64,000 bases of DNA from Baylisascaris procyonis (lineage: Eukaryota > Nematoda > Chromadorea > Rhabditida > Ascarididae), in the NCBI GenBank assembly GCA_037389465.1, contig JAZARR010000018.1:27448-91447 (forward strand), written 5' to 3'. Position 1 is the stretch's first letter; every line of letters begins with the position of its first letter. The notes under the pieces were generated by a model. It did not search any database. It was not told the DNA's origin and saw only the letters and a program-made list of their open reading frames with translations. Positions 51,301 to 63,843 of this stretch are shown here, in pieces. The position numbers were made by a program, and so were the translations under genes.

Positions 51301-52498
51301 CAATATTCAGCCTATCAAGAATAATACGTAGACCAGAGAAGAATGAGTGAACATTGCTGACAGGCAAACGAAAAATTTCTTCGCGAAGACATTCCAACTG
51401 AAATTAAAAACATATAATCCGAAAGACATACAACCAGATGTTTTCATTCCTCTTCTTTCCTACCACCCGTTTGTCAATATTCCTATTCCACCTCACCGTG
51501 ACATTTCGAAGATGACTAACCTATAACTTGGATTGAATATGTGACGGCTATGCTTCTTCCTAAGCAATTCATAAGTAAAGTAAATCTTTCTAGACGTGCC
51601 ATATCGAGCACCACAACTCAGAATCCAAAGAAACCGAACAAAGGATTCATTCATCAACTTTAAATGAAACATCCTGTCGCCAAACTTTGTTCCACTACAG
51701 GTGTAATACCAATAAAAAGCGCAAATACAATCTTTATTTGACTTTTCTTTGTTCAGCCACACATCGAACGAAACGGTCTCATATTTTAGAAAACGCTTTA
51801 TTCAGTTTACTTCGGCAATTTTCGTTCAAAAGTGAACATCACTTCCTATAGGTCGAAAAATGCACCATCCGGGAAGTGAATATAAATGTCTCACCGGTAG
51901 CTACCCGATCTAAATTAAATCCAAAAAGGAGCTCGGATTAAATCCTAGGATTTCGTGTTTCTATCATGCCAGACTCTTCATGACATAAAAGTCAAGGAGC
52001 AAAAGAAGGAAAGTACATAAAATCAGTCTTTTCTCCCTCGAGAATCGAAGTATCGGCTTATGCATCCAAAGATTCGCCAATTCGATTCAACATTCAAACA
52101 TCAAAACATTTATATCGTCACCAAAAAAAAAAAGAATCGCCCACCAATGTTCTCGAAAGAAATGACGATGCAAATATAGTACCTTATCATCCTACATAAA
52201 AAAAAACTGAATTCTATGCCGAATTCGATATACAGAATCCGACTTAAATGATGGATGAAGGGAATTTGAATAAAATTTTTATACTGAAATACCGAAAAGA
52301 AAACTCAATAAAACATAATTTCTTTCAATTTGATACAAAAAAACAACAAAATAAAATAACCTGCGCGTTTTCAGCTGGCGAGGAATCAGTAGCACTTGTA
52401 GAAGCATTATCACCCTCACTATTTGCTTCGTTCATCGATGATATCCCAGCATCGCAAACTTCCTTCTCATCAACATTGATGCCATCTCTATCTTGCAT
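42389..52498 (-). CDS. RINT1: RINT1 homologue, unit 3 copy, with a one-base frameshift in exon 9
   Basis: Exons (minus): 52361-52498 (start MQDRDGINVDE...), 51284-51397, 50479-50631, 50181-50297, 49944-50129, 49522-49742, ~48454-48634, ~47648-47821, 46520-46691, 46019-46129, 45216-45316, 44495-44701, 43841-44029, 43350-43461, 42389-42610. Exon 2 is intact here (LECLREEIFRLPVSNVHSFF), and exon 10 keeps the 18 residues lost in unit 2 (RVPECTDQFIVLIESMTERY). Human RINT1 has the matching KVPDCAETF...DRY. Exon 46520-46691 is 172 nt instead of 173: a G is missing from a GGG run after LELER, which shifts frame and gives a stop about 11 codons later. If that base is a sequencing error, this is the only full-length RINT1 in the window. 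It belongs to the NRZ Golgi-to-ER tether. Confidence 0.9.
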
Positions 52499-52845
52499 AC
52501 TGCAAACAATGACCAACTGAACAACGGAAGTAAATAAACAGATGGTGAAACGTGGTAATGCGGTCACAAACGCCTTTGTAGTCTCACTTATAAGGCCAAC
52601 CGGTTTCATAAATGATGACCGAAGAATAAAACGGCAAATAACGCACTAATAAATCAACCGAACCGACCGCTCACATCAGTCATCGATGAACGGTTCGTTT
52701 TTATCCCTATATCGCAGTCAGTTCAGTGCGAAACGCAACTTCGTATACCATAAAAGCACGCAATACACTGCTAGCACACATGAGCGCCTATACATACGCA
52801 ACTTTTAAGTCGATGTATCATACGCGTTTATATGCAAGTGGATTT

Positions 52846-52950
52846 TGACCTCTGTGATCAAAACTATACATACATACATATATATGTGTACTCAGTGATC
52901 AAAACTATGCATATATATACATATGTGTATAGTTTTGACCACAGAAGTCA
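52846..52950. repeat. Nested palindrome (unit 3 copy)
   Basis: Same arms as 22594-22698, TGACCTCTGTGATCAAAACT and AGTTTTGACCACAGAAGTCA, with one changed base in the central ATATATA tract. Confidence 0.8.
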
Positions 52951-53217
52951 GAATTGACGGTCGCCCGCATCCGGTTGCATTATTACCCTATGCACTGATT
53001 CAGCGCTCTAACTGCGCAGTTTATAGAGGATGTTGAGTGCTAAGCAAAAGAATGACAAAGCCAAAACCGCAAAACAGCTATGGGTATGGATTGGAGTCGA
53101 TCGCGATAATGGGGGATTGAACAGCTGGATTAACCGTAATGTGATCGGTTAAAGCCAATTACCGTTTGAAGACCAATCTTTGTCACTTCCTACAAGGTCA
53201 CCGGCTAAGCTGGTCAC

Positions 53218-53260
53218 TTCTGCTCGCGGTTTTTGACCCATCTAGTGACCGCGAGCGGAA
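53218..53260. repeat. GC-rich hairpin (unit 3 copy)
   Basis: TTCTGCTCGCGGT pairs with ACCGCGAGCGGAA. The stem is unchanged from unit 2; the loop is one T shorter. Confidence 0.8.
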
Positions 53261-54035
53261 CTTGTCCACCACTATAGTTATATCAAGGGGCACATACATA
53301 TTAAGATATAAAAAAAAACAATGTGAACAACAAAGGTGATATTATAAGGCGCTATCGGAGAACACTACAAGGAAGCAGAAACTACAACATTAGAGTCGGA
53401 ATAACTGTGTATAAACCCGCATCTATACCCGCATAAGCAACACAGCTGTGAGTACGATGCCTGAGATGACAGTAATCAAGCAATAGCGTTCCGTAGAAAA
53501 GACCACATATTTCCCGCGTCAACAGATAAAAAGTTATCGTAACGTACCATATTGAGAAACACAAAATACTACTTAATGTGTGCAAAATTACAGATATGAT
53601 TCAAAACATTAATTACCACATAATAGGGTCCCTAATAGTTTTACGGACCCTCACAACTATTCTTTGAGTCTATGATGAATGCAGATAAATAAGTTTATTT
53701 TACGGACTATATCTTCGACATCACCAAAGCAAGAACCTACTTCCCAGCTGCAGTCCACCTAGGCTAAACTTGCAAACTATGCTCCAATTTTTTTTTGAAT
53801 ATGAAAATGAAATGAAAGTTTTGTGCGCGAATCGAACTTAAATAATTTATCGCAAATGTGAGCAAATATTTTCGCTGTGAAAGACGATCACATTCAAATT
53901 ACATCAACAAACTATACCACAATGTTAACAGTTTTATTAATTTTAGAGCATTTATTTCCAGAAACGATTGTAATCCACAATATTAGCTGAATGTCTTTTA
54001 TCAGATGGCTGGTGATAATGAAATGACTGTGCCAG

Positions 54036-54239
54036 ATGGCTGGTGATAACGAGGTGATCACATACGACTTATTCGAACACAATTCAAAGCGGTTAGCTGT
54101 GATATATTCTATGACCGAATTTCACAAACGTATAAAGACAACGACGGTAATGACCGTGGAAGAGGATTGGTACCAGGTTCACCTGGACGGAACAAACGTG
54201 AGAAAACCAGACGGCATGGAGTATAGAAAGACTTGGTAG
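54036..54239 (+). CDS. Small ORF of unknown function, 67 codons (unit 3 copy)
   Basis: Identical in sequence to 23791-23994 (MAGDNEVITYDLFEHNSKRL...), with the same doubled start region. It is followed after TAG by a run of about 14 G that differs in length and purity between the copies. No family recognised. Confidence 0.3.
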   Translation: MAGDNEVITYDLFEHNSKRLAVIYSMTEFHKRIKTTTVMTVEEDWYQVHLDGTNVRKPDGMEYRKTW

Positions 54240-54262
54240 AGGGGATAGGGGGGGGGGGGGGG

Positions 54263-56033
54263 TTATTTAGGCTTTGCAGTCTGTACTTTGCTCTTTTGCG
54301 TTGCTCGTTTTTCTTCTTCTCCAGAATCCTCAGAGCCTTCGCTATCATCGTTACCTGTTCGCTTCTCTGAAATTTGAAAAAATTACTCGAAAAATTTTGA
54401 GATATATTTAATTGCAACAGAGTGCAAATTAATCAGCAAAACTATAAGGATACCAAAAAATTTACTGCCAAAATGAGGTTCCTTCATTATCAAGGTGTGT
54501 GATTGTAATAAGACGAATAAGTAGAAATAAACGATCTTCCTCTCATTCAAAGGTAGACCACCCACCAAAACATCAAGTATGTTACAGACACTGGATTTAG
54601 TTTCCTTTAAATAAGTATACTGATGCCAGCCATCTGTCTGTAAATTTGGCGGTTAATAAAGTTCCTCAATGAGGCTAGCAAAATTATATGCTCCTTTTAT
54701 ATATAAAAAAAAGAAAGACCCCTTCAAAATAAACTGAATGGACCCTATATCAATTGCCCCTTCAGTGTTTATCATCAAAGTAAATCCATATCATCCACAT
54801 AATATTATGAATTCAATTTTAGTAATATAACACTAACCGATATTAGCAGCAACAGTTGACTCTCTCGGAGCATCAAGAGGGGTCGTACCGCATGAACTTC
54901 CCGATGTTTTTTTATCTTCTCGAATCGGCAAAGATTGTGATAGCATCGAGGAGAGAGTTCCCGAAGTTGGAGTCACCACTTTCTCTTCCTTCTTTATATC
55001 CGTTGTTTCAGGTTGCTTCTCCTAGAAGTAATTCTTCATATCAGAGCTGAAGCGATTGTTTTCATCTCAATAGGTTTGAAGAAAAAAATTTTGTAATCAA
55101 AGAAAAAAATTTCTCTCCTAAGTTGAACTTCAATTACTCTGTTAATTTTGAATAAAATATAATGATTACAAATTCTCAAATTTTAGAGACAGTGTATATT
55201 TTATAGATTTCCAGTACGTAAAACCTAAGACTTACACAGTTTGCAACTTCCTGAATCAAACGTTTATTCATGGAAGGGAGAGGGGGAGCGGATGCTGTGA
55301 TGTTGCTAAATTTCAGTCATACTGTAATTTCCAAGCTTCAACTTAATCAAGTTCTAAGTTTCAAGTTCCAATATGTAATAAATTCCAAGCATTCATAGAG
55401 AGAGGAGGAGGATAAATTCGAGAAAAACTAATGAACACTGTGATCGAGAAAAACATATCAATACTTGACCATATTTTATATTTTCCCCGAAATTTCTGCA
55501 CAAGAGTAGATTCGTGCCCGTGGGAAGTGATTTTCTTTTGCGAAGTTTCCAAATAGTTTCCATAAATCTCATTAACCAAAAAAAAATTTCAAAGCTAGTA
55601 CCTCGAAACGAAATCATTTACAAATGATTCTTTCCGGTAAAATGCGACTGCCCATAACTATTTGTGAGATTTACCCACCAAAACATTCAGTAATCGCCAT
55701 TAAATATATTACATATCATATTACTAATGCAATTATCGTTTATTTTCTATGGAATTTGAATATTTTATTTTTTATTTACAAGAAAAAAATCGTTGAAAAT
55801 GATTAAATACGGAGAATGTCGCCTTCTGATTACAACAACAAATCATTAACAGTCATAGAAAATTATTCCAAAAATCTCAAGAATGGTTCAATTTATGCTT
55901 AAAAAGGTGTTAATTTAAAACTATCACAGAAATAAATTAATAAAATAAAAGAAACCTTCGTAGGTGACTTTTCGATTCCCGTTTTAACTGGAGGACTTCT
56001 TGATGGACTGCCGGAGAAGTGTGCAGAAGCAAG
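54263..56033 (-). CDS. C-terminal exons of a charged, disordered protein (unit 3 copy)
   Basis: Exons 55956-56033, 54838-55021 and 54263-54366 (TAA 54265-54263) are equivalent to 24024-25794 with the same phases and products (SPSRSPPVKTGIEKSPTK; SGTLSSMLSQSLPIRED; DDSEGSEDSGEEEKRATQ). Differences from unit 2 fall in introns and the G run beyond the stop. The 5' end was not found. Confidence 0.5.
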
Positions 56034-56290
56034 CTGTAATATCCATTAATTATTCCGTATTTAACACAATGCATAGGAATCGAAAGATTTTCATGACCAA
56101 AACCTTTCTTGTAGCAGCACTATTGAAGATTCTTTTTGACGTTAAAAGCCATATTCGCCTCTTTTATAGAGGTCGTTGATGGCGATGATTTTAGTGGATG
56201 ATGCACCTATGGCTCCTTAACTAGATGGTGAGTACAGCAGCGGGACAACAACCCGACCAGTATTCGTCGGTAATTACTAGTTTTTGCAGC

Positions 56291-59200
56291 ATGGCCGACG
56301 GTCACCATGCGGTAGTTACAGAACTTCAATCGGTGGCCACCGAACCAACTTTCAATAAGTGGATGCTAATCAAAAGTTTTTCGAATGCCTCAGAAGCTTC
56401 GACAGAAGGTAAAGCTAAGCAGAAAATTTTTTTACTAGTAGCAGTTAATGGGTGTTCCTTAACTCCTTGTTACTGTCCCGGATTCAAATCCCAAAAACCT
56501 TCATTCCCTTGAGTATATAGACAGCATCTACGCTCTCATCGTTAATGCGATGTGATCGTACGTTTGGACATAAACGCTGCCACTGCGGATCATAACCCCG
56601 AAGCTGGAAGCACCGTGAAGATTTTCAGAACGACCTGAAGCTCCTGCAGCTCAAAGCAAAATTCCAGTCCTATCCACTTCTATCAGTGACTAGTTAAATA
56701 TGGCGATAGGCATCTAAATTAGACAGAAACTCAAGTTCAACAACACAGTCTTCACTAAGCACAGTTCCGTTCCAGAAAAACATATTAATCGCATAATTTC
56801 AAATCAAAAGTCATACATTATCCAGCGATTAATAGCGGTGAACTTAAAGATTTTTTTTTTTAATTTTTTAACAATCCCTGATGTAAAATTTACTCAAATG
56901 ACCACTAAGAGGCGTTTGGCGTTTGCCTTTCCAAATTTTTTTAGACACAAAAATGGGCAATTTGACAAAAATTACACCACAATATGTAATTGCTGTACCA
57001 CTATATGTTTAGCTCGTTGAACGTATTTATGTGAATTCATGATTTCTAGCTCTTCTATAAGGATTTCATTGAAAAATGAACAAAACGATAAAACTTTGAA
57101 GCAAAATAGATCTAGAAATAAAAAAATAAAAAAATATGTCTCGTCGCCTCATTTATTCACATCACCATGCAAAAATACCTCTATAACTTTGTCTTCGTCG
57201 AATAGCTACTTGCATAAACCGTTGATTAATAATATATACCGTTCATTTAAAAGGGGTATAAGGACAGAACAGACATGATAAGTAAAGGAGCCTCATAGTA
57301 TCAAAGGATCTTTTATTCAAGTCTAGAGAACGCGCTGGCTTTTAATTTAGTCTAAATACTCCACCCAAAGGAAAATAACTGATAGTTTTATATGACCAAT
57401 CTACCCTCACATATATAAGATGCTTATGATGCCCAAAAAAAGAGGTACAGCAGAGGGTGCCACAAGGAAGATTAGAAACATAGAGCAAAAATCCCTTAAT
57501 TAATTTATTTATTTTTTGAACTGTATTCCCTAATTATATAAAAAACGAAGATGATTGATATACAAACAAGTTATACAACAAATAAGACATAAAAGATGCA
57601 TCTAGCACAACGAAAAACATGCTTCGATATCGCTCTACAACAAAATATAACTAAGAGATATAGCTGAGGGTGTCCTGGGGAACGTTTGAACATCCTATTT
57701 GCGATGATTTAATTGATTTATAAAAATCGTTCAAAAACTGTTTAAAGATCAACAACTAATGATGATTAAATATTATATGATACATATAAGCAGCACTTAA
57801 TTTATTTCGATTAAGCGGAAATACGTGCTAGAGTTGAAATAAAGCCCACCCAAGAGCAAAGAATGCATTACTTTCAGTTGCTACTTATGAATGTGGGCAA
57901 ATTACCTATACTATTCAAATTTCAAACCAATAATGTGAATATTTTCTGCTGCAAACCTGTTATCGGTCGAATATCGCCAAATCGACAAATTTCCATCGTT
58001 GTAAGTTCCACTTCATTGAATTCACAAACATTTCATTCGCTCGTTTACCTTCACGATGCATCTATAATTCGTACAATTGCTTAGGTGTATTTCACGTGTA
58101 ATGGAGACGCTTTTCACTCATATACATTTCGATTCAAATACACCTCCTACATGCTTCGCTCATTTATTCCTTGTTCTTCCTCGTTATTTATAAAGTACTA
58201 ACCGTTTTTTACCGTACTAACCATTTTTTTACCGTACTAACCTCCTTTTACCACACTAACTATTTTTTACCGTACTAGCCTTTTTTACCTTACCAACTGT
58301 TCACTCTGATTCCTGCACAAGATGCCCTGACTGTTTCATCACCAAGAAACGTTCAAGAATTTTGAATCGTTTACATGTTCCTCAAGTCTCGGCTATATTA
58401 AATCGTGTTTTGGATTTATGCAGCTATGCTGGATAGCGATAAAACAAAAATGGCAATCACTCTTTGCGTTTTTGAAAACTATCCTTCAGACCGTAATGGG
58501 ATGATATATGATAGAACATTATCATATCTATTTAATAGTGCAATATATTGTTCAACTCTTTCACTAAAAAACTATTCATGTGTCTGCCTATAAATACATT
58601 AATATATGTTTCCTTCATTCATTTTCTTTGCGCAAAATTACTCTATATAACTGCATACCTTATCTTATCAGGCGCAAATGTCAACGCATATTTTCCGCTT
58701 AGCATACTCGATGTATATTTAATTATACCTAATACGATTGCTTATCAAATATTGTTCGTTAAATAATATAACAATCAAAGGCGATGCGATTTCTTAGCGG
58801 AGAAGAAAATTATAAATAAGTGACTCCACTCATTTACCTTTCTGGACAAATGGAGCAATAAATTCACCTCCTGTGCATAACCACAACAAATCCATTTCCA
58901 TAAAGGACTACTGGATTGAAGATTCTATTAAAATGGTGGAAAATCGACGAGGATATCGATCGAAAATTTATGAATCAATTTCGTTTATTCAGTTGTGATG
59001 ATATGAGATCACTTATCACTCATAATGAAATCGATAAATTTTGGCGTATTCGAGAACGTGTTGGTTTCTCATCTAATGGGTCAAAAGATATAGTTCATTA
59101 TATGAATGTTACTATCAACTGGGAATATTTTCTCGAATATAAGAGGAATGCCAATAAGCATTCCCATCATTCAGGGCAAAACACAGGTAAATCAACACTT

Positions 59201-59513
59201 TCATGTTCGATCCTCATATTATCACTGGTTTATTCTCTCAAAATATTTCTTGGTGCGGGCAACATTCCCATCCATGAGATATGCTTATCGTTGCAAACAA
59301 CTTCAACACCGCAAGAGTGAAATAGTGCAGCAGTGTGGGCATGGGTAGATCAGTGCTATAAACTAACCTACCAACAAACTAAAACTTATGCTCAATTTTC
59401 TACCTCCCCCACCACCCCACCACCCCTTCCCCCTCTCCCCTCCCCCCTCCTTGATGAAAGTGTTGCTCATAAAACGAACAGTACTTTGATGGCAATACCA
59501 CACAGTGTCATAA
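56291..59513 (+). CDS. MSP-domain protein, unit 3 copy, terminal exon deleted
   Basis: Exons 56291-56408, 57832-58000, 58424-58492 and 58922-59186 correspond to the unit 2 gene and keep the MSP signature (LLLMNVGKLPILFKF; PVIGRISPNRQISIV). After 59505 a deletion of about 450 bp has removed the last intron's 3' part and nearly all of the terminal exon (29655-29725 in unit 2). What remains is CACACAG|TGTCATAA. The AG could act as a new acceptor, and with the phase-1 exon end it would read Val-Ser-stop, replacing a 23-residue tail. The AATAAA at the old stop is also gone. One substitution in exon 1 changes T to P (VATEPTF). Confidence 0.65.
58196..58310 (+). repeat. TACTAAC intronic repeat (unit 3 copy)
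   Basis: Same ~19-bp units as 27971-28079, with altered T-tract lengths and CCGTACTAACC cores in the first three units. Confidence 0.9.
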
Positions 59514-60439
59514 TGCTCCAACTTAATATATACAGCTCGTTAGAAGGAATTTACCTTTGATAGACAATCCAATCCAATAATAAAAAGATTTATTTAAAAG
59601 ATCTGCAATGCAGATACAATAATTCAACGTATTCAACGCCTCATAGTGAATAGAAGAACGATTAAATTACAACATATAAAACACATAACATCCTTCAAAA
59701 AAACTATTCGAAAGGCATTTCCATATTGCACATTCCCATTCTTTAACCTCTCAAGTTGAATTAAATAAAAATTGAGCTAGGTAAATATGAGAGAAAATTA
59801 CATTATAATTTATAATTTATTATAATTTAAATATTATATAATCTATAATATAATTTAATTATTCAATGTCAGCATTTACCACTCTTCACAAATAAATTCC
59901 CGCAAGAAAAGTTTCAATTAATTGCATTAATCGAGTCTTCGACCGGAAAACCCGAACATCGTTAATAAACCATCTTCATAGAATCGGACCTACCGGATTC
60001 ATTCACTGCATCAACCAAAATATACTAAATCAAAATGAAAGAATTTTCATCGGTATGATTTTTCATAGAAATGAATATCAAATTCTGCGGAACTAATATT
60101 TCCCTCATGTTTCTTACTAAGATATCAACTAATTTTTACACAATTTTCTAACGTTATAAAGCAAATGATGACTTCAGGAGAGTTATAAAGCAAAGCGATG
60201 AGAGCTTTTCATCATCAAAGCATTCACTACTCCCCAAATCTCTTCCCGAGCCGTCTTTTTCCCATAGGCAAAATCAGCTTACCCAATTTAGCTAAAGGCA
60301 CCGACATCCATAACCTAATATTAAGTTAGCAGTGAGAAATCCTAAACAATACTGTTAAAGTGAATAAATTATGTGCACAAATTTGAAATATTATCACAGA
60401 TGGAAGTACGAAAAACATACTCCAAACAACGGCGCAATT
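59514..60439. other. Convergent intergenic region (unit 3)
   Basis: Third copy of the 651-1587 type region, with the AT-rich self-complementary block near 59795-59860. No coding signal. Confidence 0.6.
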
Positions 60440-63400
60440 TTATGAGAGACCAGACCAACGATGTAGATAACTGCCCCAGCCTGGAGATTTCACTTCGTTC
60501 GATACTGTATCTCCTGTAAAAACAATTCTTTATGATTAGTAATAATTAGAAATAGTAAATACAAGTGGCGTATTCAAACTCCACCATATACCCCCCTCTC
60601 CACCTTCTCCCGCAACAAAGCTTTTGAAGGCTTTTTTCTAAAACAGCGAAAATCTTTGAAAAATTTTCATGAGGACGACCTGAAAACAGGAAAATTTCAG
60701 CACTTTTTGCACTAATAAAATCAATTCTCTTCCATTTTAACTGTCCCTTCCCCTCACCCACTCCAAGTACGAATAACAGTAATTTTCCTTTCATCTGAAG
60801 CAAAACAATGGCAGAATTTCTACTCCTCTCGCCTTTCCCTCCTCTTCAATGTAATCTTGCAGATGTCTCTAGTTAACGTTTTTAAATTATTCAGCGGAAC
60901 AGCATGAAGCAAGTCCAATTATAGAAGCATTCTCTCTTTTGCTTCATTTCTAGAGTCTCACGACTTGTTATAATTCACAAAAATAACTAACAGCTTGAGA
61001 GCAGAAATACAACATACGAATTAGACAGTATGAAACTCAATATGAAAATAAAATTCTCTTGAAGCTGATACTGAAATTGCCAAATTACATAGCGAACGAA
61101 AGACTCTCTACACCCTTTGCAATACCCTAATATTTCTTCTCTAAGTAGTTTCTATTGATCTCCACTCAGCATCAAACTCTCATCGATTGTTTGCCAATCG
61201 GCATTCCATTGGTAAATCGATCGACAGTTGTCTAAGAAGATTCGACTAACAAACTTATAAATTATCTTCGAAATTACCTCAATAAAGTGTCCCTGTTTCA
61301 TGAATCCAAAATAGAACAGATAAGAGTAACAATTCACCAACCTTGCGCAACTTTATACAGCAATTCAGTCTCCTCGTTGCTTAATTTCAACATTGTCGCC
61401 AATACAGGTACCAATTGACCACGTTCCGAACTCACTTTTTCGGGTGCGATGAACTGCATAAACATTTTATGAAATCCACTAATATGTTAACCATTGAGAA
61501 CAATGATAGCAATCTTTCGAATCATTTCACCCAAAATACTTTCAAGTAAAACATGCCCGAAAATGGCAATTAATCAGTAGACAGGAAAACATTATGCGAT
61601 CGAATCGGTCATGCCTACACACTATCAATTGCCAATGAAATGCCTATTATGTAATGTTGATGTTGAACATCCTTCAAAATGCATTAACACATTAGCCAAA
61701 ATCAGATGGACTCTTGCAAATACTACTTTAGATAACTTCAATAGCTATGACAAAATAGAAAAGAAAGTAAAGAGATGGGGATTTCCTCCCACAGGTTAAC
61801 TGAGGAAATTTGCTTCGCCATTACATCCGATTTTCCAAAGTGATAAAAATTCCAAATGTGTGGTTGGCCGTGACCTATGTGCTGACGGGTTCAAGGAAAA
61901 ATTTCATGCATAACACTGCCTCTTCCTCGATACAACGCTGTTCAAAATTTTATTTTCTCCCCTACCTCCTCCCACTTAAGCCGTGGATTCATTGAGTTGT
62001 CCTCAAATCCTGGTTTCTTTTCTCTCTCCCCTCCCCCTTCACAAAAAAAATTTAAATTCTAACTTCGACACTGCCAACAGCTACGAAAATTTTCAAAGAA
62101 GGGATATTAAGAGCTAAATATAATCAAACACTTGTTTGCAGCGACATGCGTCCATGACAGATGCACAAAACGTTGGCATCATCCAAACAAATACCATCAC
62201 AGGAAAGACGTGTTCGCCTGTCTACTAAGTTCGCTAATAGCAACTTCATCGTAAACGAGTTTTGGTGGGTGCCCATTCTCCTTCAATTACAAAGAAAGTT
62301 TAAAAAAGCACCTTGAGTATAATGTTTTTGAGGTACTCACTGTTGGCCACATGATCTGTGCGTTGTTCGTTGCGCTCGAGTCGTCTTATCTCCTCTTTAA
62401 GGAATTTGCTTTGCTCACTCAATCGCATATTGCTTGCTTCACTTTCATTGAGCAATTCACGTGTATGTTGCAGCTAGAAATGTCAAATATGATAACATGC
62501 TATAGAACATCCTTCCCCCTATCCCAATTCCCTCTCTCGTAAGATTACCCGATAAGAACCATAAAATAACCGTCAAATATCACATATTCCAAGAAGAAGG
62601 ATGGGGAAAATAAACGCATATTGGAAAAAATGACACCTAAAATAATCCCGAGGTGTACATTCTGCTCTATTCTACAGATCAAAACAAAACCATGTACGAA
62701 ATAACTTTTACTGTGAACGAGCAGAGGAGAATATTTTAAAAAAAATTAAAACATTGCTATTGACAATTTCCTTTTTCGCTGTTTGCAGTCTACGAAATAA
62801 CTTTTACTGTGAACGAGCAGAGGAGAATATTTTAAAAAAATTAAAACATTGCTATTGACAATTTCCTTTTTCGCTGTTTGCAGTCTACGAAATAACTTTT
62901 ACTGTGAACGAGCAGAGGAGAATATTTTAAAAAAATTAAAACATTGCTATTGACAATTTCCTTTTTCGCTGTTTGCAGTCGATGGAAAATTTAGCCGCAG
63001 AAATGAATTCAAGTTAATGTGATCAGCGATCTTTATATTTGGTATTTCAATATCGCACTCCCCCCTCTACACTCACTGGGTTTCTATCGTTACCAAAAAA
63101 TTAGTGCAATTTAGTATTGCCATTTCCTTTTTCACAGAAGAAATACAAAAGACTATTTCTTTCAATTTTATTCACAAAACTTTTAGTCCATCCTGGCAAC
63201 TTCGCTTAATCCTTCAAAACTATTTCAGTAGCTGATAAATCCTCCTCTTATAGCCAACAGTCTAGTCACATTCGGACAGCCTGGATGCCTTAATAAAAAC
63301 AAACAAATGAATGCTCCATTTCGCAAATTTTTTTTACTTCCGATGCGAATTAGTAAGGATCAGAGGATTCCACCGGGAGTGGGATTGGAGCTATGAGCAC

Positions 63401-63843
63401 TTTGAACCTCATACAAGAAGGGTCCTGTTGGTTTCATTTCAGATAATTAGCACAGTGTGCAATACTGAACCCTATACAACCCATGTATTCAGGCCACCTA
63501 AAACATTCCTTGCATGGGTTACTACGCCCATTCCTCTATTTATTTTTACAAACATCCTTTGCTTTTCATCTTTCTTTTCCCTTTTAAAGAAAGAAGAAGG
63601 AATATGGGCGATATGAATGAAAGAAAAATGAAAGGAAGAGGGAAATTAACCTGTCTTTGCGTATTTACAGCGATCTGCTCCCAATTTTTGACTTCAACGA
63701 TCGATTGCCACTCTTCATGAACAGCACTGAGAGCCATATCTGATTCCTCACCATATAACACTTCTTCAAGAGTGCGTTCATTTTCTAGTTCCTCAGTGCT
63801 TTCACGATGTTCTTCTATTGGCTGAGGCCTTCGTAGAAATGAA
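60440..63843 (-). CDS. GCC2: GCC2/GCC185-like golgin, C-terminal exons with complete GRIP domain (5' end outside window)
   Basis: GCC2 is a long coiled-coil tether of the trans-Golgi for endosome-derived carriers; its GRIP domain binds ARL1/ARL4-type GTPases. Exons (minus): 63651-63843 (acidic coiled coil, LEEVLYGEESDMAL...), 62312-62473 (LQHTRELLNESEASNMRLSE, then FLKEEIRRLERNEQR and SEYLKNIILK), 61342-61453 (FIAPEKVSSERGQLVPVLAT, MLKLSNEETELLYKVAQ), 60440-60513 (SPGWGSYLHRWSGLS, TAA). All junction phases agree (0, 0, 1). EIRRLERN-ERE followed by EYLKN is the hallmark entry to the GCC2 GRIP domain, and the Tyr needed for GTPase binding is present. The first two exons lie in unique DNA right of the breakpoint and the last two inside unit 3. 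This is therefore the ancestral locus, and the copies in units 1 and 2 are truncated duplicates. Confidence 0.92.
61711..62311. other. Unique flank beyond the tandem array: GCC2 intron
   Basis: First unique sequence right of the duplication. It is a GCC2 intron with no further exon recognised, and includes pyrimidine-rich stretches around 61950-62045. Confidence 0.6.
62695..62980. repeat. Triplicated 95-96-bp repeat in a GCC2 intron
   Basis: Three consecutive copies start TACGAAATAACTTTTACTGT at 62695, 62791 and 62886, and each ends TTTTTCGCTGTTTGCAGTC. They differ only by one A in an A run. Near-identity implies recent expansion. It is outside the 30-kb duplication. Confidence 0.97.

Larger units (their letters stand above)
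52509..54035. other. Region upstream of RINT1 (unit 3), with two hairpin elements
   Basis: Counterpart of 22257-23790. No exons seen. It holds the nested palindrome (52846-52950) and the GC-rich hairpin (53218-53260). Confidence 0.5.
31937..61710. repeat. Tandem duplication unit 3 (29,774 bp)
   Basis: The unit start is inferred from where unit 2's copy of the GCC2 region stops matching (31936, after GATGGA). The unit end is where the third copy leaves the shared sequence and runs into unique DNA (61710, after the same GATGGA). It holds WRAP53 (internally deleted), RINT1, the small ORF, the disordered-protein gene, the MSP gene and the 3' part of GCC2. Boundaries are accurate to a few bases. 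Confidence 0.93.
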
